Shown in pieces: positions 50,646 through 59,744 of a stretch of 64,000 nt of DNA. Each line of letters opens with the position of its first letter. The stretch's first letter is position 1. Under the pieces are notes generated by a model. The model searched no databases. It had not been told where the DNA came from and saw only the letters and a list, made by a program, of their open reading frames with translations. The stretch comes from Kribbella kalugense (lineage in GTDB: Bacteria; Actinomycetota; Actinomycetes; Propionibacteriales; Kribbellaceae). The translations under genes were made by a program, and so were the position numbers. The stretch is taken from positions 1,116,001-1,180,000 of the forward strand of contig NZ_SODF01000002.1 in assembly GCF_004365875.1 (NCBI RefSeq), given 5' to 3'.

Positions 50646-52781
50646 TCAGTCCTTTTCCAGCGCGATCCGTGGGAGGACGCGTTCGAGGCGGCGCGGGAGC
50701 CACCAGGCTCGGTCACCGAACAACCGCAGTACTGCGGGGACGATGACGCAGCGGATCAGGAGGGCGTCGAGCAGGACCGCGGTCGCGAGGCCGAGGCCGA
50801 ACTGCTTCAACATCCGGTCCGGGCTCAGCAGGAAGGCGCCGAATACCACGATCATGATCGCGGCCGCCGCGGTGATCACGCTGCCCGTCGTCGCCAGCCC
50901 TTCCCGGACCGCCGCCCGGGCGTCCTTGGTACGCCGCCACTCCTCGTGGATCCGCGAGACCAGGAACACCTCGTAGTCCATCGACAGCCCGAACACGATC
51001 GCGAAGATCATCACCGGTACGAACGCCTCGATCGGCCCGGCCTGCGCACCGAACCAGCCCTGCTGGAACACCAGCGTGATGACCCCGAGCGAGGCGCCGA
51101 TGCTGAGCAGGTTGAGTACGGCGGCCTTTAACGGAATCAGCACCGACCGGAACACCGCCATCAGCAGCAGCGCCGACAGCCCAACCACCACCAGCACGAA
51201 GATCGGCAGCCGCTTGCTCACCGCCCCGGCGAAGTCGTCGGCCGCTGCCGTCGCTCCACCGACCAGGTACGTCGCGTTGGTCTGCGACTCGAGCTTCGGC
51301 AACGTGTCGTCCCGCAGTCGTTGCACGAGGTCGCTCGTCGCCGCGTCCTGCGGAGCCGACTTCGGAAACGCCAGTACCGTCGCGATCTTGCCGTCCGGAG
51401 TCAGCTGCGGCGGCGTGACCGCCGCGATCCCGGGATCCGCCACCAGTGTCTGACCGAGCACCTGGGCCGCGGCCTGGTCCCCCTCCGACACGACCACGAG
51501 CGGACCGTTGAACCCGGGCCCGAAGCCGTCGGCCAGCAAGTCGTACGCCTTCCGGCTCGTCTTCGCCGGATCGTCCGTCCCCGCATCCGCGAACCCGAGC
51601 CGCATGTTCAACGCCGGCAGCGACAAGGCGCCCAAGGCAACGACTCCGAGCAGCAACGGAACCCACGGTCCGCGCTGCACCGCACCCGCCAGCTTCCGCC
51701 AGCCGTCGCCCGGCGTACGGCGTTGCTTCGCGGCATGCTTCCGGACACTCCGCTCGATCCGCTTGCCGAACAACGCCAGCAGAGCCGGCAGCAACGTCAC
51801 CGCAGCCAGCATCGTCATCAGCACGGTCAACGTGACGCCGAGCGCAACGCCTTGCAGCGAACCAAGTCCCAACGCCAGCAGGCCGAGCAGAGCGATCACG
51901 ACAGTGCAGCCGGCGAACATCACCGAACGACCCGCGGTGTCCAAGGCAACGGTCGCCGCCGCCGCCCGATCCGTCTCACCTTTCAGGAGTTCATGGCGGT
52001 AGCGCGAGAAGATCAGCAACGCATAGTCGATACCGACGCCCAGCCCGACCAGCAGCATCACCGGCGTCGTGTACTCCGGCACCTTGAACAGATGCGACGC
52101 GAGCATCAGCAGACCAACGGTGCTGCCGACCGCGAACACGGCAGTCAACAGCGGAAGTGTTGCCGCAAGCAACGATCCGAAAAGGAACACCAGGATCACC
52201 AGGGCGGCGATGACACCCGCGCCCTCGGACGCGCCGCCGGCACTGTCCGACGCGTTCCGCGCCAGGTCCCCACCGACCTCGACCTGGAATCCCGGCCGCG
52301 CGAAGTCCTGAGCCCGGTCGATGATCGTCCGCACGTCCGCCACCGGCATGTCCGTCTCCGCGACATCCAGGCTGACAGTCGAGTACGCCGTACGTCGATC
52401 TGTCGACATGCTGCCCGGAGCGGTGAACGGGTCGGCGACCGCGCCGACATGCGGAAGGCCCCGGACGACCGCCAGCATCGACGCCACCCGGGTCTTGTCC
52501 GCCGCCAGCCCACCATCCGCCCGTACGACGATCTGGACCGAGGCCGTGTCGCCCTTCGGCTGGTGCGCCTGGAAGATGTCCGTCACCCGCTGCGAGTCGG
52601 TCCCCGGGAGCGAGTTGTCGTTCTTGTAGGTCGCACCGACAACGGTGGCCGCGGCGGTGACCGCGGCCAAAACGAGTACCCACAGCAGAAGGGCCAGGCC
52701 GGCGTGCCGCATGGCCCAGCCGGAGACCCGGTGCAGCAGACCAGGTCGCGTCGTACGTCGGACCGGGGTGTCGATGACCAT
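50646..52781 (-). CDS. MMPL/RND-family transporter
   Basis: 711 aa with 12 predicted helices in two halves, each starting with a helix and an extracellular loop. GVGIDYALLIFSRYRHELLKGE and FGLSMDYEVFLVSRIHEEWRRT are the repeated MMPL motifs carrying the proton-relay Asp-Tyr pairs. Such proteins export lipids or drugs. It is divergent from the PadR regulator, and paired dyads in the spacer suggest PadR control, as in efflux systems. Confidence 0.92.
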   Translation of the reverse strand: MVIDTPVRRTTRPGLLHRVSGWAMRHAGLALLLWVLVLAAVTAAATVVGATYKNDNSLPGTDSQRVTDIFQAHQPKGDTASVQIVVRADGGLAADKTRVASMLAVVRGLPHVGAVADPFTAPGSMSTDRRTAYSTVSLDVAETDMPVADVRTIIDRAQDFARPGFQVEVGGDLARNASDSAGGASEGAGVIAALVILVFLFGSLLAATLPLLTAVFAVGSTVGLLMLASHLFKVPEYTTPVMLLVGLGVGIDYALLIFSRYRHELLKGETDRAAAATVALDTAGRSVMFAGCTVVIALLGLLALGLGSLQGVALGVTLTVLMTMLAAVTLLPALLALFGKRIERSVRKHAAKQRRTPGDGWRKLAGAVQRGPWVPLLLGVVALGALSLPALNMRLGFADAGTDDPAKTSRKAYDLLADGFGPGFNGPLVVVSEGDQAAAQVLGQTLVADPGIAAVTPPQLTPDGKIATVLAFPKSAPQDAATSDLVQRLRDDTLPKLESQTNATYLVGGATAAADDFAGAVSKRLPIFVLVVVGLSALLLMAVFRSVLIPLKAAVLNLLSIGASLGVITLVFQQGWFGAQAGPIEAFVPVMIFAIVFGLSMDYEVFLVSRIHEEWRRTKDARAAVREGLATTGSVITAAAAIMIVVFGAFLLSPDRMLKQFGLGLATAVLLDALLIRCVIVPAVLRLFGDRAWWLPRRLERVLPRIALEKD

Positions 52782-52797
52782 CGCGCTCTCCTGATAA

Positions 52798-52854
52798 GTA
52801 GGTCGACTACATGTTGCCTCTCGACAGTAGCAGGGATATGAGTAGACTGGCTAC
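52798..52854. promoter_or_regulatory. paired PadR operator dyads and leaderless padR promoter
   Basis: GTAG-N5-CTAC followed by ATG occurs twice: 52798-52810 and 52842-52854. TCGACA (52821-52826), a 16-bp spacer and TAGACT (52843-52848) form a promoter whose start would be at padR ATG 52855, with no ribosome site. The second dyad covers this -10, so PadR binding would autorepress. Confidence 0.6.
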
Positions 52855-53181
52855 ATGAAGGCGGATGCGCTGCGTGGACACCTCGACCCGATGATCCTGG
52901 CGGTGGTCGAGACCGAGCCGCTGCACGGTTACGCGATCATGGAGGCGCTGCTGGAGCGCAGCGGCGGCGAGCTCGACCTGCCGACCGGCACGCTCTACCC
53001 CGCGCTGCGGCGGCTGGAGCGGGCCGGTTACCTGGCCAGCGAGTGGAGCACGGTCGGCGGACGCAAGCGCCGGACCTACCAGCTCACCAGCGCCGGCACC
53101 AAGATGCTTGCCTCAGGCAAGCAGGAGTGGGTGACCTTCCGAGCCGTGGTCGAAGGAGTGCTACGCCCGGGCCAGGCGTAG
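52855..53181 (+). CDS. PadR-family transcriptional regulator
   Basis: 108 aa. The winged helix is ILAVVETEPLHGYAIMEALL, then LDLPTGTLYPALRRLERAGYL and RRTYQLTSAGTKML, typical of PadR-s1 proteins lacking a long C-terminal domain. It appears leaderless. Divergent from the MMPL transporter; probably a ligand-responsive repressor of it and of itself. Overlaps the convergent HAAS-like gene by 21 bases. Confidence 0.92.
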   Translation: MKADALRGHLDPMILAVVETEPLHGYAIMEALLERSGGELDLPTGTLYPALRRLERAGYLASEWSTVGGRKRRTYQLTSAGTKMLASGKQEWVTFRAVVEGVLRPGQA

Positions 53182-53799
53182 GCAGCGGCCTGCCTGGACA
53201 CTCACCAGTGCGAGCGGCAGGACGACGAAGGTCCCGACGATTCCGTACGCCGGCAGGCCCGGAGCATGCGTGCTGGTCGCGGTCATCGTGACGCCGATCG
53301 CGGCGATCAGCGCGGAGCCTGCGAGTGTGAAGAGTGCGGTGATCCGACTCAGATGCTCCCGGACCAACGGGTATCGCAGGCCGATGCCGGTGCTGAGCAC
53401 AGCCAGCACAGCGCCGGCCATCACGACCCCGCCGATGTCGCGGACCACGACCTGCAGCAGGTCGTTCAGGGCGCTCGTCCCGGTCTCGTCGCTGGTCCAG
53501 ACCCATGCGCCGCTCTGCCAGACGATCGGCTGGATCAGCAGCGCCAGCAGCAGCATCATCGCCGTCCGGCGGCTCTGACTGATCGCCAGCTCCTCCCGGT
53601 AGCCGGGCGCCACATCCTCGATCGACCCGAAGTCGGCCACCGCGTGCTTCTCCGCGTCGTACCGCTCCAGACCGTCGGCCTCGAAGGCTTCGGTCGCGTC
53701 GGTCAGGTGGTCGCGGGCCTCGGTCAGCAGGTCCGCCTTCCGACGCCGTGGCCCTCTGAGCTCCTTGCTCAGAGCGGTCAGGTACTCGTCGATGGGCAC
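53161..53799 (-). CDS. membrane protein with N-terminal HAAS/permease-prefix-like domain
   Basis: 212 aa from GTG 53799. IDEYLTALSKELRGPRRRKADLLTEARDHL and the following acidic helix form the short HAAS/permease-prefix domain often linked to PadR regulators (quoted here in part: IDEYLTALSKELRG, ADLLTEARDHL). Four membrane helices follow (MMLLLALLIQPIVW; VVMAGAVLAVLSTGIGL; ITALFTLAGSALIAAIGV; GIVGTFVVLPLALV). The domain usually modulates PadR activity; here the gene is convergent with padR and overlaps it. Confidence 0.75.
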   Translation of the reverse strand: MPIDEYLTALSKELRGPRRRKADLLTEARDHLTDATEAFEADGLERYDAEKHAVADFGSIEDVAPGYREELAISQSRRTAMMLLLALLIQPIVWQSGAWVWTSDETGTSALNDLLQVVVRDIGGVVMAGAVLAVLSTGIGLRYPLVREHLSRITALFTLAGSALIAAIGVTMTATSTHAPGLPAYGIVGTFVVLPLALVSVQAGRCLRLARA

Positions 53800-53828
53800 G
53801 GCTCCAGTATGGGGACCTTTCGCCCGGA

Positions 53829-54224
53829 TCACGTCCGGGGTCCCACTGACTCTCCCCTGACCTTGGCCTGCCGACGACGCCGCAGTACGACGAAGAACCC
53901 GGCGTACCCGATCAGCACCAGGGCGAACCCGATCCGCTCCGCCCACGGCGTCGCGCCCTCGGGCCACAGGTGTCCCTCGAGGTAGTGATGGATGTACCCG
54001 CCCGCGTAGACGCTCTCGCCGCCCTGCCGGCGGAAGAACTTCTCGGTGGCCGTGACCGGACAGCCGAAGTCGACCAGGACGATGACGAGGTTCCACACCA
54101 CGATGGCGAGGTGGAGCCAGATCAGCTTGGGCCAGCGCCAGGCGAGGAACCCACCGACTACGAAGAAGAGCAGCAGGGCGCCGTGCACGACCATGACGAC
54201 ATCGGCCAGCACCCGCCAGATCAT
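53829..54224 (-). CDS. DUF2784 family membrane protein
   Basis: 131 aa. Three or four helices: VLADVVMVVHGALLLFFVVG, LIWLHLAIVVWNLVIVLVDF, and ERIGFALVLIGYAGFFVVLR. CPVTATEKFFRRQGGESVYAGGYIHHYLE is the conserved DUF2784 block (quoted: CPVTATEKFFRRQGGE, GGYIHHYLE). Function unknown. Its ATG overlaps the GNAT stop (ATGA), so the two are coupled. Confidence 0.88.
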   Translation of the reverse strand: MIWRVLADVVMVVHGALLLFFVVGGFLAWRWPKLIWLHLAIVVWNLVIVLVDFGCPVTATEKFFRRQGGESVYAGGYIHHYLEGHLWPEGATPWAERIGFALVLIGYAGFFVVLRRRRQAKVRGESVGPRT

Positions 54225-54880
54225 GGGGCCTCCGGACCCGATCTCAAGGCATCCCGGACTGTGACCGGCTTCGACGGCGAGTTCTCGGGGCGGATCACGC
54301 CCATCAAGCGTTCGACCGCGGCCTCCATCTCGCTGCGCCAGGTGATCGTCGAGCGCAGATCGAGCCGCAGCCGTGGATTACGCGGATGCTCCCGGACCAC
54401 CCCGAACCCGACCGCCCGGAGGAACTCAGTTGGCCAAACACACCCCGGCCCGTCCCAGCGCGAGTCTCCGAACGCCTCAACGGCCCGGAATCCACGCTTC
54501 AGCACGTCCTTGGCGACCGCCTGGACGAGGATCTTGCCCAGCCCGAGCCCGAGGTACCGCGGCTGGATCCGGCCGGTCGCGAGTACGACGGCATCGGGAC
54601 TGACCGGAGCGGTCGGGAACGCCTGGATCCGGGGCAGGTACGTCGCGGGTCCGTAGACCGCGAACCCGGCTGGGTGCTCGTCGACGTACAGCACGACTCC
54701 CGCCGGCCCCCAGTCGAGCAGGAGCTGGGAGAGCCAGGCTTCTTTCTCGAGTGCGGTGTCGCCGTTGCGGTCGGCCTGGCGCGCGGCGACCGGGTCGAGC
54801 TCCCAGAACACGCAGTCACGGCACGGAGCGGGCAGCTCGCCGAGATTGGCGAGCGTCAGCGGTTCGAGCCGTCGAGCCAT
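54221..54880 (-). CDS. GNAT-family N-acetyltransferase
   Basis: 219 aa. After an unusual start with CRDCVFWELDP, the acetyl-CoA region is IQPRYLGLGLGKILVQAVAK (a V-x-x-x-x-x-x-GxGxG-like loop), with GFRAVEAFGD and FLRAVGFGVVREHP. The CRDC pair could bind metal. This two-cysteine subgroup recurs in actinobacteria near the origin; its acceptor is unknown. The C-terminal 25 residues are Pro/Ser-rich. Confidence 0.85.
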   Translation of the reverse strand: MARRLEPLTLANLGELPAPCRDCVFWELDPVAARQADRNGDTALEKEAWLSQLLLDWGPAGVVLYVDEHPAGFAVYGPATYLPRIQAFPTAPVSPDAVVLATGRIQPRYLGLGLGKILVQAVAKDVLKRGFRAVEAFGDSRWDGPGCVWPTEFLRAVGFGVVREHPRNPRLRLDLRSTITWRSEMEAAVERLMGVIRPENSPSKPVTVRDALRSGPEAP

Positions 54881-54953
54881 CAGCGGATCCGATCAGCGCT
54901 GGATCGCGGCCGTTCTGGTGGCTCGGAGCCTGTTAGCTTCGTCACCGTACGTG

Positions 54954-55154
54954 TCACCGCGTAGCGGGAGCGGCCGCCGGCTCGGGGACCGGGGACGGCG
55001 TCCGCGCGTCCGGGGTCCGGGTCGCCTCCGGGGCGACGTACCGCTGCTGCACTTTCGCTGCGGGCTGCTGCCTGAACAGCTCACCCGCGAACCCGGCCAG
55101 CACACCCAGCATCAGTCCGCCGAGCGCCCATCCGGCTGTCTTGCGCACGCTCAT
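54954..55154 (-). CDS. small single-pass membrane protein
   Basis: 66 aa from ATG 55154 with GGAAGG 7 bases upstream; a GTG at 55175 is in frame. One helix with Gly zipper spacing (TAGWALGGLMLGVLAGFAGE) and a Pro/Ala/Thr-rich tail. No family recognised. The size and the divergent position to the aminotransferase are the only context. Confidence 0.55.
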   Translation of the reverse strand: MSVRKTAGWALGGLMLGVLAGFAGELFRQQPAAKVQQRYVAPEATRTPDARTPSPVPEPAAAPATR

Positions 55155-55344
55155 CCGATCCGCCTTCCAGTCCACCTCTCAGGCCGCACCCGCCGATCGG
55201 CTGTCTCAACAGCCAGATTGCGGCATGGTCGAACCTGCCCCTATAAGGCATGGTAGTGAGAGGTCACGCCGATCCACAGCCCGGACTCGGGTTCCTCGAC
55301 GTAACCTGGTGACTTCCCCCTCGATCACCGTTGGAGTGGCCCCC

Positions 55345-56655
55345 GTGAGTGCTGACGTGCCCGATGTCCGGCAGACCCGCCTCGACAACTACGTCGAAGC
55401 GTATGCAGCCCGGACCAAGGGTATGACCGCATCGGAGATCCGAGCGCTGTTCTCGGTCGCCAGCCGGCCCGAAGTGGTCTCGCTCGCCGGTGGCATGCCG
55501 AACATCGCCGGCCTACCGCTGGACGTGGTCGGCGGAGCGGTCCGCGACCTGGTGATCGACAACGGCACCATCGCGATGCAGTACGGCTCCGGCCAGGGCG
55601 ATCCGACGCTGCGGGACCAGATCTGCGACATCATGCGGCTCGAGGGCATCGAGGCGCATCCGGACGACGTCGTGGTCACGGTCGGCAGTCAGCAGGCGGT
55701 CGACCTGGTGACGCGAGTGTTCTGCGACCCGGGCGACGTGGTGCTCTGCGAGGCGCCGTCGTACGTCGGCGCGCTCGGAGTGTTCCGTGCGTACCAGTGT
55801 GAGGTCGTCCATGTCGCGATGGACGACGACGGCGTTGTGCCGGAGGCGCTGGAGCAGGCGATCGCCTCGGTGCGCGCGGCCGGTAAGCGGATCAAGTTCT
55901 TCTACACGATCCCGAACTTCCACAACCCGGCGGGGGTTTCGCTGTCGGACGAGCGGCGTGCTCGGGTGCTGGAGATCTGCCAGCGGGCCAGCTTGCTGGT
56001 GCTGGAAGACAACCCTTACGGCTTGCTCGGCTTCGAAGGTGAGCCGCAGCGGGCGTTGCGCGCCGCGGACCGGGAAGGCGTGATCTACCTCGGGTCGTTC
56101 TCGAAGACGTTCGCGCCCGGGTTCCGGGTGGGATGGGCGGTCGCACCGCATGCGGTGCGGGAGAAACTCGTGCTGGCACAGGAGTCCGCGACGCTGTGCC
56201 CGCCGACGTTCAGTCAGCTCGCCATCTCGTCGTACCTGGTCAGGCACGACTGGATGGGGCAGGTGAAGCAGTTCCGGGAGATGTACCGGGAACGCCGGGA
56301 CGCGATGCTCGCGGCGCTCACGGAAAAGATGCCAGCGGCAACGACCTGGACGCGGCCGCGCGGTGGGTTCTATGTCTGGCTGACGTTGCCCGAAGGCCTT
56401 GACGCGAAGGCGATGCTGCCGCGGGCGGTGACCGCGCGAGTGGCGTACGTACCCGGGACGGCCTTCTTCGCCGACGGTTTCGGCTCCCAGTGCATGCGGC
56501 TGTCGTACTGTCATCCGACGCCGGAGCGGATCACCGAAGGCGTCGGCAGGCTCGCCGCGGTGATCAACGAGGAGCTCGAGCTCCGCCAGACCTTCGGCCC
56601 GCTGCCACCCGGCGCCGGCCGTGACTACGACGCTCCCGGGCCTGAGCTGAGCTAG
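55345..56655 (+). CDS. PLP-dependent aminotransferase class I/II (2-aminoadipate/MocR-core type)
   Basis: 436 aa from GTG 55345 with TGGAG 8 bases upstream. EVVSLAGGMPNIAGLPLD, MQYGSGQGDPTLRDQI, TVGSQQAVDLVTRVFCDPGD, YTIPNFHNPAGVSLSDERR and the Schiff-base region YLGSFSKTFAPGFRVGW (Lys about 254). No GntR domain, so it is the free catalytic unit. It is followed by a D-Ala-D-Ala ligase-like gene, which hints at amino acid supply for wall or peptide synthesis. Confidence 0.9.
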   Translation: MSADVPDVRQTRLDNYVEAYAARTKGMTASEIRALFSVASRPEVVSLAGGMPNIAGLPLDVVGGAVRDLVIDNGTIAMQYGSGQGDPTLRDQICDIMRLEGIEAHPDDVVVTVGSQQAVDLVTRVFCDPGDVVLCEAPSYVGALGVFRAYQCEVVHVAMDDDGVVPEALEQAIASVRAAGKRIKFFYTIPNFHNPAGVSLSDERRARVLEICQRASLLVLEDNPYGLLGFEGEPQRALRAADREGVIYLGSFSKTFAPGFRVGWAVAPHAVREKLVLAQESATLCPPTFSQLAISSYLVRHDWMGQVKQFREMYRERRDAMLAALTEKMPAATTWTRPRGGFYVWLTLPEGLDAKAMLPRAVTARVAYVPGTAFFADGFGSQCMRLSYCHPTPERITEGVGRLAAVINEELELRQTFGPLPPGAGRDYDAPGPELS

Positions 56656-56787
56656 ACCAGTAGGCAAAGGTTGCGCAATGGATCTGCGGGTACCCGTGGG
56701 TCGCTGACACGCTAGCGGTACCGTTCCAGTGGGCCTCGGGACCGGCGACCGTGCCGGAGTCGCCCACGAGTGATCGGGATATTAGTG

Positions 56788-57735
56788 ATGAGTGATCTGG
56801 GTCGAGTGCTGGTACTGGCAGGTGGTTTGTCGCACGAGCGGGACGTGTCGCTCCGGTCCGGTCGGCGGGTAGCGGACGCCCTGCGCAGCGTTGGCGTGGA
56901 GGTGGAGCAGCGCGATGTCGACGCCTCCCTGGTCGATCGGTTGCGCAACGATCCCCCGGACGCGGTCTTTCCGGTCCTGCACGGCGTCACCGGTGAGGAC
57001 GGCGCTCTCCGCCAGGTCCTCGACCTGTACGGCGTTCCGTACGTCGGAGCTGATGCGGCCGCCTGTCGGACAGCCTTCGACAAGCCCGTCGCGGCGACGA
57101 TGGTCGGATCAGCTGGCCTGTACACGCCGGCCTCGGTCGTGCTTGGACATGAGACGTTCCGCGAGCTGGGTGCCGCGTCGCTGATGGAGTCGGTCATCCA
57201 CAAGATCGGCCTGCCGCTGGTCGTGAAGCCGGCGCGCGGCGGTTCGGCGCTGGGTGCGTCGATCGTGCGGTCCGCCGAGGAGCTGCCGTCGGCGATGGTG
57301 AACTGCTACGCGTACGGTCCGGTGGCGTTGATCGAGCAGTACATCGACGGCACCGAGGTCGCCGTGACGGTGGTCGACACCGGCGACGGGCCGCGGGCGT
57401 TGCCGGCGGTGGAGATTCGCCCCGACTCCGGGTTCTACGACTACGAGGCGCGGTACACGGCCGGTGCGACGCAGTTCGTCGTACCTGCTCGGCTCGAGCC
57501 TGAGGTTGCGGGCGCGTGTGCTGCGGCCGCGGTTCAGGCGCACCAGGCGCTGGGGCTGCGCGATCTGTCGCGGTCGGACCTGGTGGTGGACGCAGCTGGG
57601 GTGCCGTGGTTCCTCGAGGTAAACGTGGCGCCGGGTATGACGGAGACGTCGCTGGTCCCCTTGGCCGCCGAGGCAGCTGGGATCGAGCTCGGCGTACTCT
57701 GCCGCGACCTGCTCGCCGCAGCAGCAGCCCGCTGA
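56788..57735 (+). CDS. D-alanine--D-alanine ligase-like ATP-grasp protein
   Basis: 315 aa from ATG 56788; GTG 56770 is an alternative and neither ribosome site is strong. LAGGLSHERDVSLRSGRRVA (typical Ddl start), FPVLHGVTGEDGALRQVLDL, LVVKPARGGSALGASIV and FLEVNVAPGMTETSLVP are the ATP-grasp, phosphate and metal motifs. It would join two D-amino acids or a dipeptide analogue. A dedicated ddl usually exists elsewhere in actinobacteria, so this may be a second enzyme; not testable here. Confidence 0.88.
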   Translation: MSDLGRVLVLAGGLSHERDVSLRSGRRVADALRSVGVEVEQRDVDASLVDRLRNDPPDAVFPVLHGVTGEDGALRQVLDLYGVPYVGADAAACRTAFDKPVAATMVGSAGLYTPASVVLGHETFRELGAASLMESVIHKIGLPLVVKPARGGSALGASIVRSAEELPSAMVNCYAYGPVALIEQYIDGTEVAVTVVDTGDGPRALPAVEIRPDSGFYDYEARYTAGATQFVVPARLEPEVAGACAAAAVQAHQALGLRDLSRSDLVVDAAGVPWFLEVNVAPGMTETSLVPLAAEAAGIELGVLCRDLLAAAAAR

Positions 57736-57744
57736 AGGCCCCCG

Positions 57745-58563
57745 ATGCCCGACCCTGACGACCGGCCTCTCTGGCGGACGGTTCTGACGCCGCGGTGGTT
57801 GGGGCTCCTGGTACTGGCGCTGGCCATCGCCGCAGTGATGTCCGTGCTGGGTGTGTGGCAGCTGGACGTGTATCACTCGAAGACTGCGGACGCGACTGCT
57901 CACCGAGCTGACGCCGCACCTGTGCCGTTGCAGTCGCTGTTCTCGATCGACGAAGGCTTGCCGTCCAAGGCGGTCAGCCGACGGGTGACGGTCGACGGCA
58001 CCTGGGGTCCGGCCGCGGACCAGGTCTTCATCGCCAATCGCTTGCAGGACTCGCGTGAGGGCTTCTGGGTGGTCTCTCCGGTGAAGCTCTCCGACTCCGA
58101 CGCGGTCATGGTCGTCCGCGGATGGGTGCCGACGGCAACGGCTGCTGCCCCGACCGGACCGGTGCAGCTGACGGGGACGGTGATCTCGTCCGAGTCCGAG
58201 GACTCTTCCGACGATGCCGCCAAGGGTCGGGTGCTGTCTTCGCTGCGGATCCCTACGATCGTTCACCTTGTCGACTACCGGGTGTACGACGCCTTTGTCG
58301 TACAGGAGTCCGTCGTCTCCGGCGTCGTACCGTCTCCTGCGCCGGCCGTCGTACAACCGCCTGCACCTCCGACCGATCACGCCGGGCTGCGGAACGTCGC
58401 GTATGCCTTCCAGTGGTGGATCTTCGCGGCCTTCACGCTGTGGATGTGGGCCCGGATGGTGCAGGACGCGCGCCGGTCCGACCCGGACTCCCCTGATCCG
58501 GAGTCTGACGATCCAGACCAGGCCGGTGAGCGCGTGGAGCCAAGCGGTACCGTTTCAGCGTGA
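57745..58563 (+). CDS. SURF1 family protein (cytochrome oxidase assembly)
   Basis: 272 aa. First helix (LLVLALAIAAVMSVLGVWQLD), a periplasmic domain with RRVTVDGTWGPAADQVFIAN and EGFWVVSPVKLSDSDAVMVV, a second helix (FQWWIFAAFTLWMWARMVQ) and an acidic tail. SURF1 proteins help insert heme a in the aa3 oxidase. Its TGA overlaps the next GTG (GTGA). Confidence 0.9.
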   Translation: MPDPDDRPLWRTVLTPRWLGLLVLALAIAAVMSVLGVWQLDVYHSKTADATAHRADAAPVPLQSLFSIDEGLPSKAVSRRVTVDGTWGPAADQVFIANRLQDSREGFWVVSPVKLSDSDAVMVVRGWVPTATAAAPTGPVQLTGTVISSESEDSSDDAAKGRVLSSLRIPTIVHLVDYRVYDAFVVQESVVSGVVPSPAPAVVQPPAPPTDHAGLRNVAYAFQWWIFAAFTLWMWARMVQDARRSDPDSPDPESDDPDQAGERVEPSGTVSA

Positions 58564-58904
58564 CTTCCTCTGCCGACCCCGCCACCTCCGCCGCGTTGAC
58601 CCCGGCCGTCCGCGGGGCGCTGATGCGCTACCGCGTGATCGCGTACGTGGTCGGCGTGATGCTCCTGCTGCTGGTGTTCCTTGCGATGCCGCTGAAGTAC
58701 TTCGCGAACAGCCCGGGCGCGATGGACGTGATCGGTCCGACGCACGGGTTCCTGTACATGGTCTACCTGCTGCTGACCTTCGACCTGTTCCGCCGGGTTC
58801 GCTGGTCGTTCCCGCGACTGGTGATGATGGCGCTGGCGGGCACGATCCCGTTCCTGTCGTTCTACGCCGAGCGCAAGACGTCGCACGAGCTGCTGGGTCG
58901 CTAA
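58560..58904 (+). CDS. DUF3817 membrane protein
   Basis: 114 aa from GTG 58560. MRYRVIAYVVGVMLLLLVFL, HGFLYMVYLLLTFDLFRRV and ARMALAGTIPFLSF-like helices (read as LVMMALAGTIPFLSFYAERK) form the DUF3817 pattern with the conserved GPTHGFLY. It is usually beside SURF1 or cytochrome oxidase genes and may act in respiratory assembly; not proven. Confidence 0.88.
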   Translation: MTSSADPATSAALTPAVRGALMRYRVIAYVVGVMLLLLVFLAMPLKYFANSPGAMDVIGPTHGFLYMVYLLLTFDLFRRVRWSFPRLVMMALAGTIPFLSFYAERKTSHELLGR

Positions 58905-58909
58905 TCCCT

Positions 58910-58946
58910 TTGTGCTGTTGGTGTTCCCGGCCCTAGCTTCAGGGTT
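58910..58946 (+). promoter_or_regulatory. candidate leaderless promoter of the methyltransferase
   Basis: TTGTGC (58910-58915), an 18-bp spacer and TAGCTT (58934-58939) lie 7 bases before GTG 58947, with no ribosome site. Confidence 0.4.
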
Positions 58947-59744
58947 GTGCTCCACGACATCACGGAATCCAACCGCGCCAGCTGGAACCAGATCCACAAC
59001 GCCCGCCCCGGCGAACCTGCGTCGTACTTCGCCAACGGTGGCTCGACCCTGGAGCCTGACGAAATCGCGGCCGCCGGCTCGGTCCAGGGTCGCCGCGTCC
59101 TCCACCTAGCCTGCTCGTGTGGCGACGAGGCACTCTCCTGGGCTCAAGTCGGCGTCGAGGTCACCGGCGTCGACATCTCCGAAGTCGCAATCGCGATGGC
59201 CCGCTCGAAGTCTTTGGCAGCCGGCATCCCGGTCGACTTCCGTCGCGCCGACATGATGGATCTGCCGGCCTCGCTGACCGGCTTCGACCTGATCTACCTC
59301 AGCTGGGGCGCTATCTGCTGGGTGCCGGACCTCACCGTCTTCGCCACCGTGATCGCCGACCGTCTGACTCCCGGCGGCTCGGTCCTGATCTCCGAACACC
59401 ACCCGGTCTGGGAAGTCCTCACCGTCCAGGGCCCGAACCACCTGACCGTCACCGAGGACTACTTCGCCCGCTCGACCCCGTGCGCCCGAGCCGACAACGC
59501 CAAGCTCCCGACCGGCGCACGCGACAACCCCGACGCCCCTTCGTTCACCGCGTACATCTGGACCCCGAGCGACATCATCACCGCCCTCCTCTCCGCCGGC
59601 CTCACCCTGACCGCCTTCCACGAGTCCCCCGCCCCCGAGATGTACGCCGGCCTAGGCCCCGCCGCAGCCCACCTCCCCGCCACCTACCTCATCAAAGCCA
59701 CCCGCAATGTTTCACATGAAACATCACAGCAAGTCCCCAAATAA
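58947..59744 (+). CDS. class I SAM-dependent methyltransferase
   Basis: 265 aa from GTG 58947. VLHLACSCGDEALSWAQVG is the SAM motif I (with Cys in place of the first Gly), VTGVDISEVAIAMA motif II and DLIYLSWGAICWVPD the following strand. Substrate unknown. The sequence near the 3' end includes a parS-like site at 59708-59723 encoding part of NVSHETSQQ. Confidence 0.88.
   Translation: MLHDITESNRASWNQIHNARPGEPASYFANGGSTLEPDEIAAAGSVQGRRVLHLACSCGDEALSWAQVGVEVTGVDISEVAIAMARSKSLAAGIPVDFRRADMMDLPASLTGFDLIYLSWGAICWVPDLTVFATVIADRLTPGGSVLISEHHPVWEVLTVQGPNHLTVTEDYFARSTPCARADNAKLPTGARDNPDAPSFTAYIWTPSDIITALLSAGLTLTAFHESPAPEMYAGLGPAAAHLPATYLIKATRNVSHETSQQVPK
59708..59723. other. parS-like centromere site 1
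   Basis: TGTTTCACATGAAACA differs by one base from the bacterial parS consensus TGTTTCACGTGAAACA and lies in the 3' end of the methyltransferase gene, 1.4 kb before the parB stop. ParB should bind it, perhaps weakly. Confidence 0.75.
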
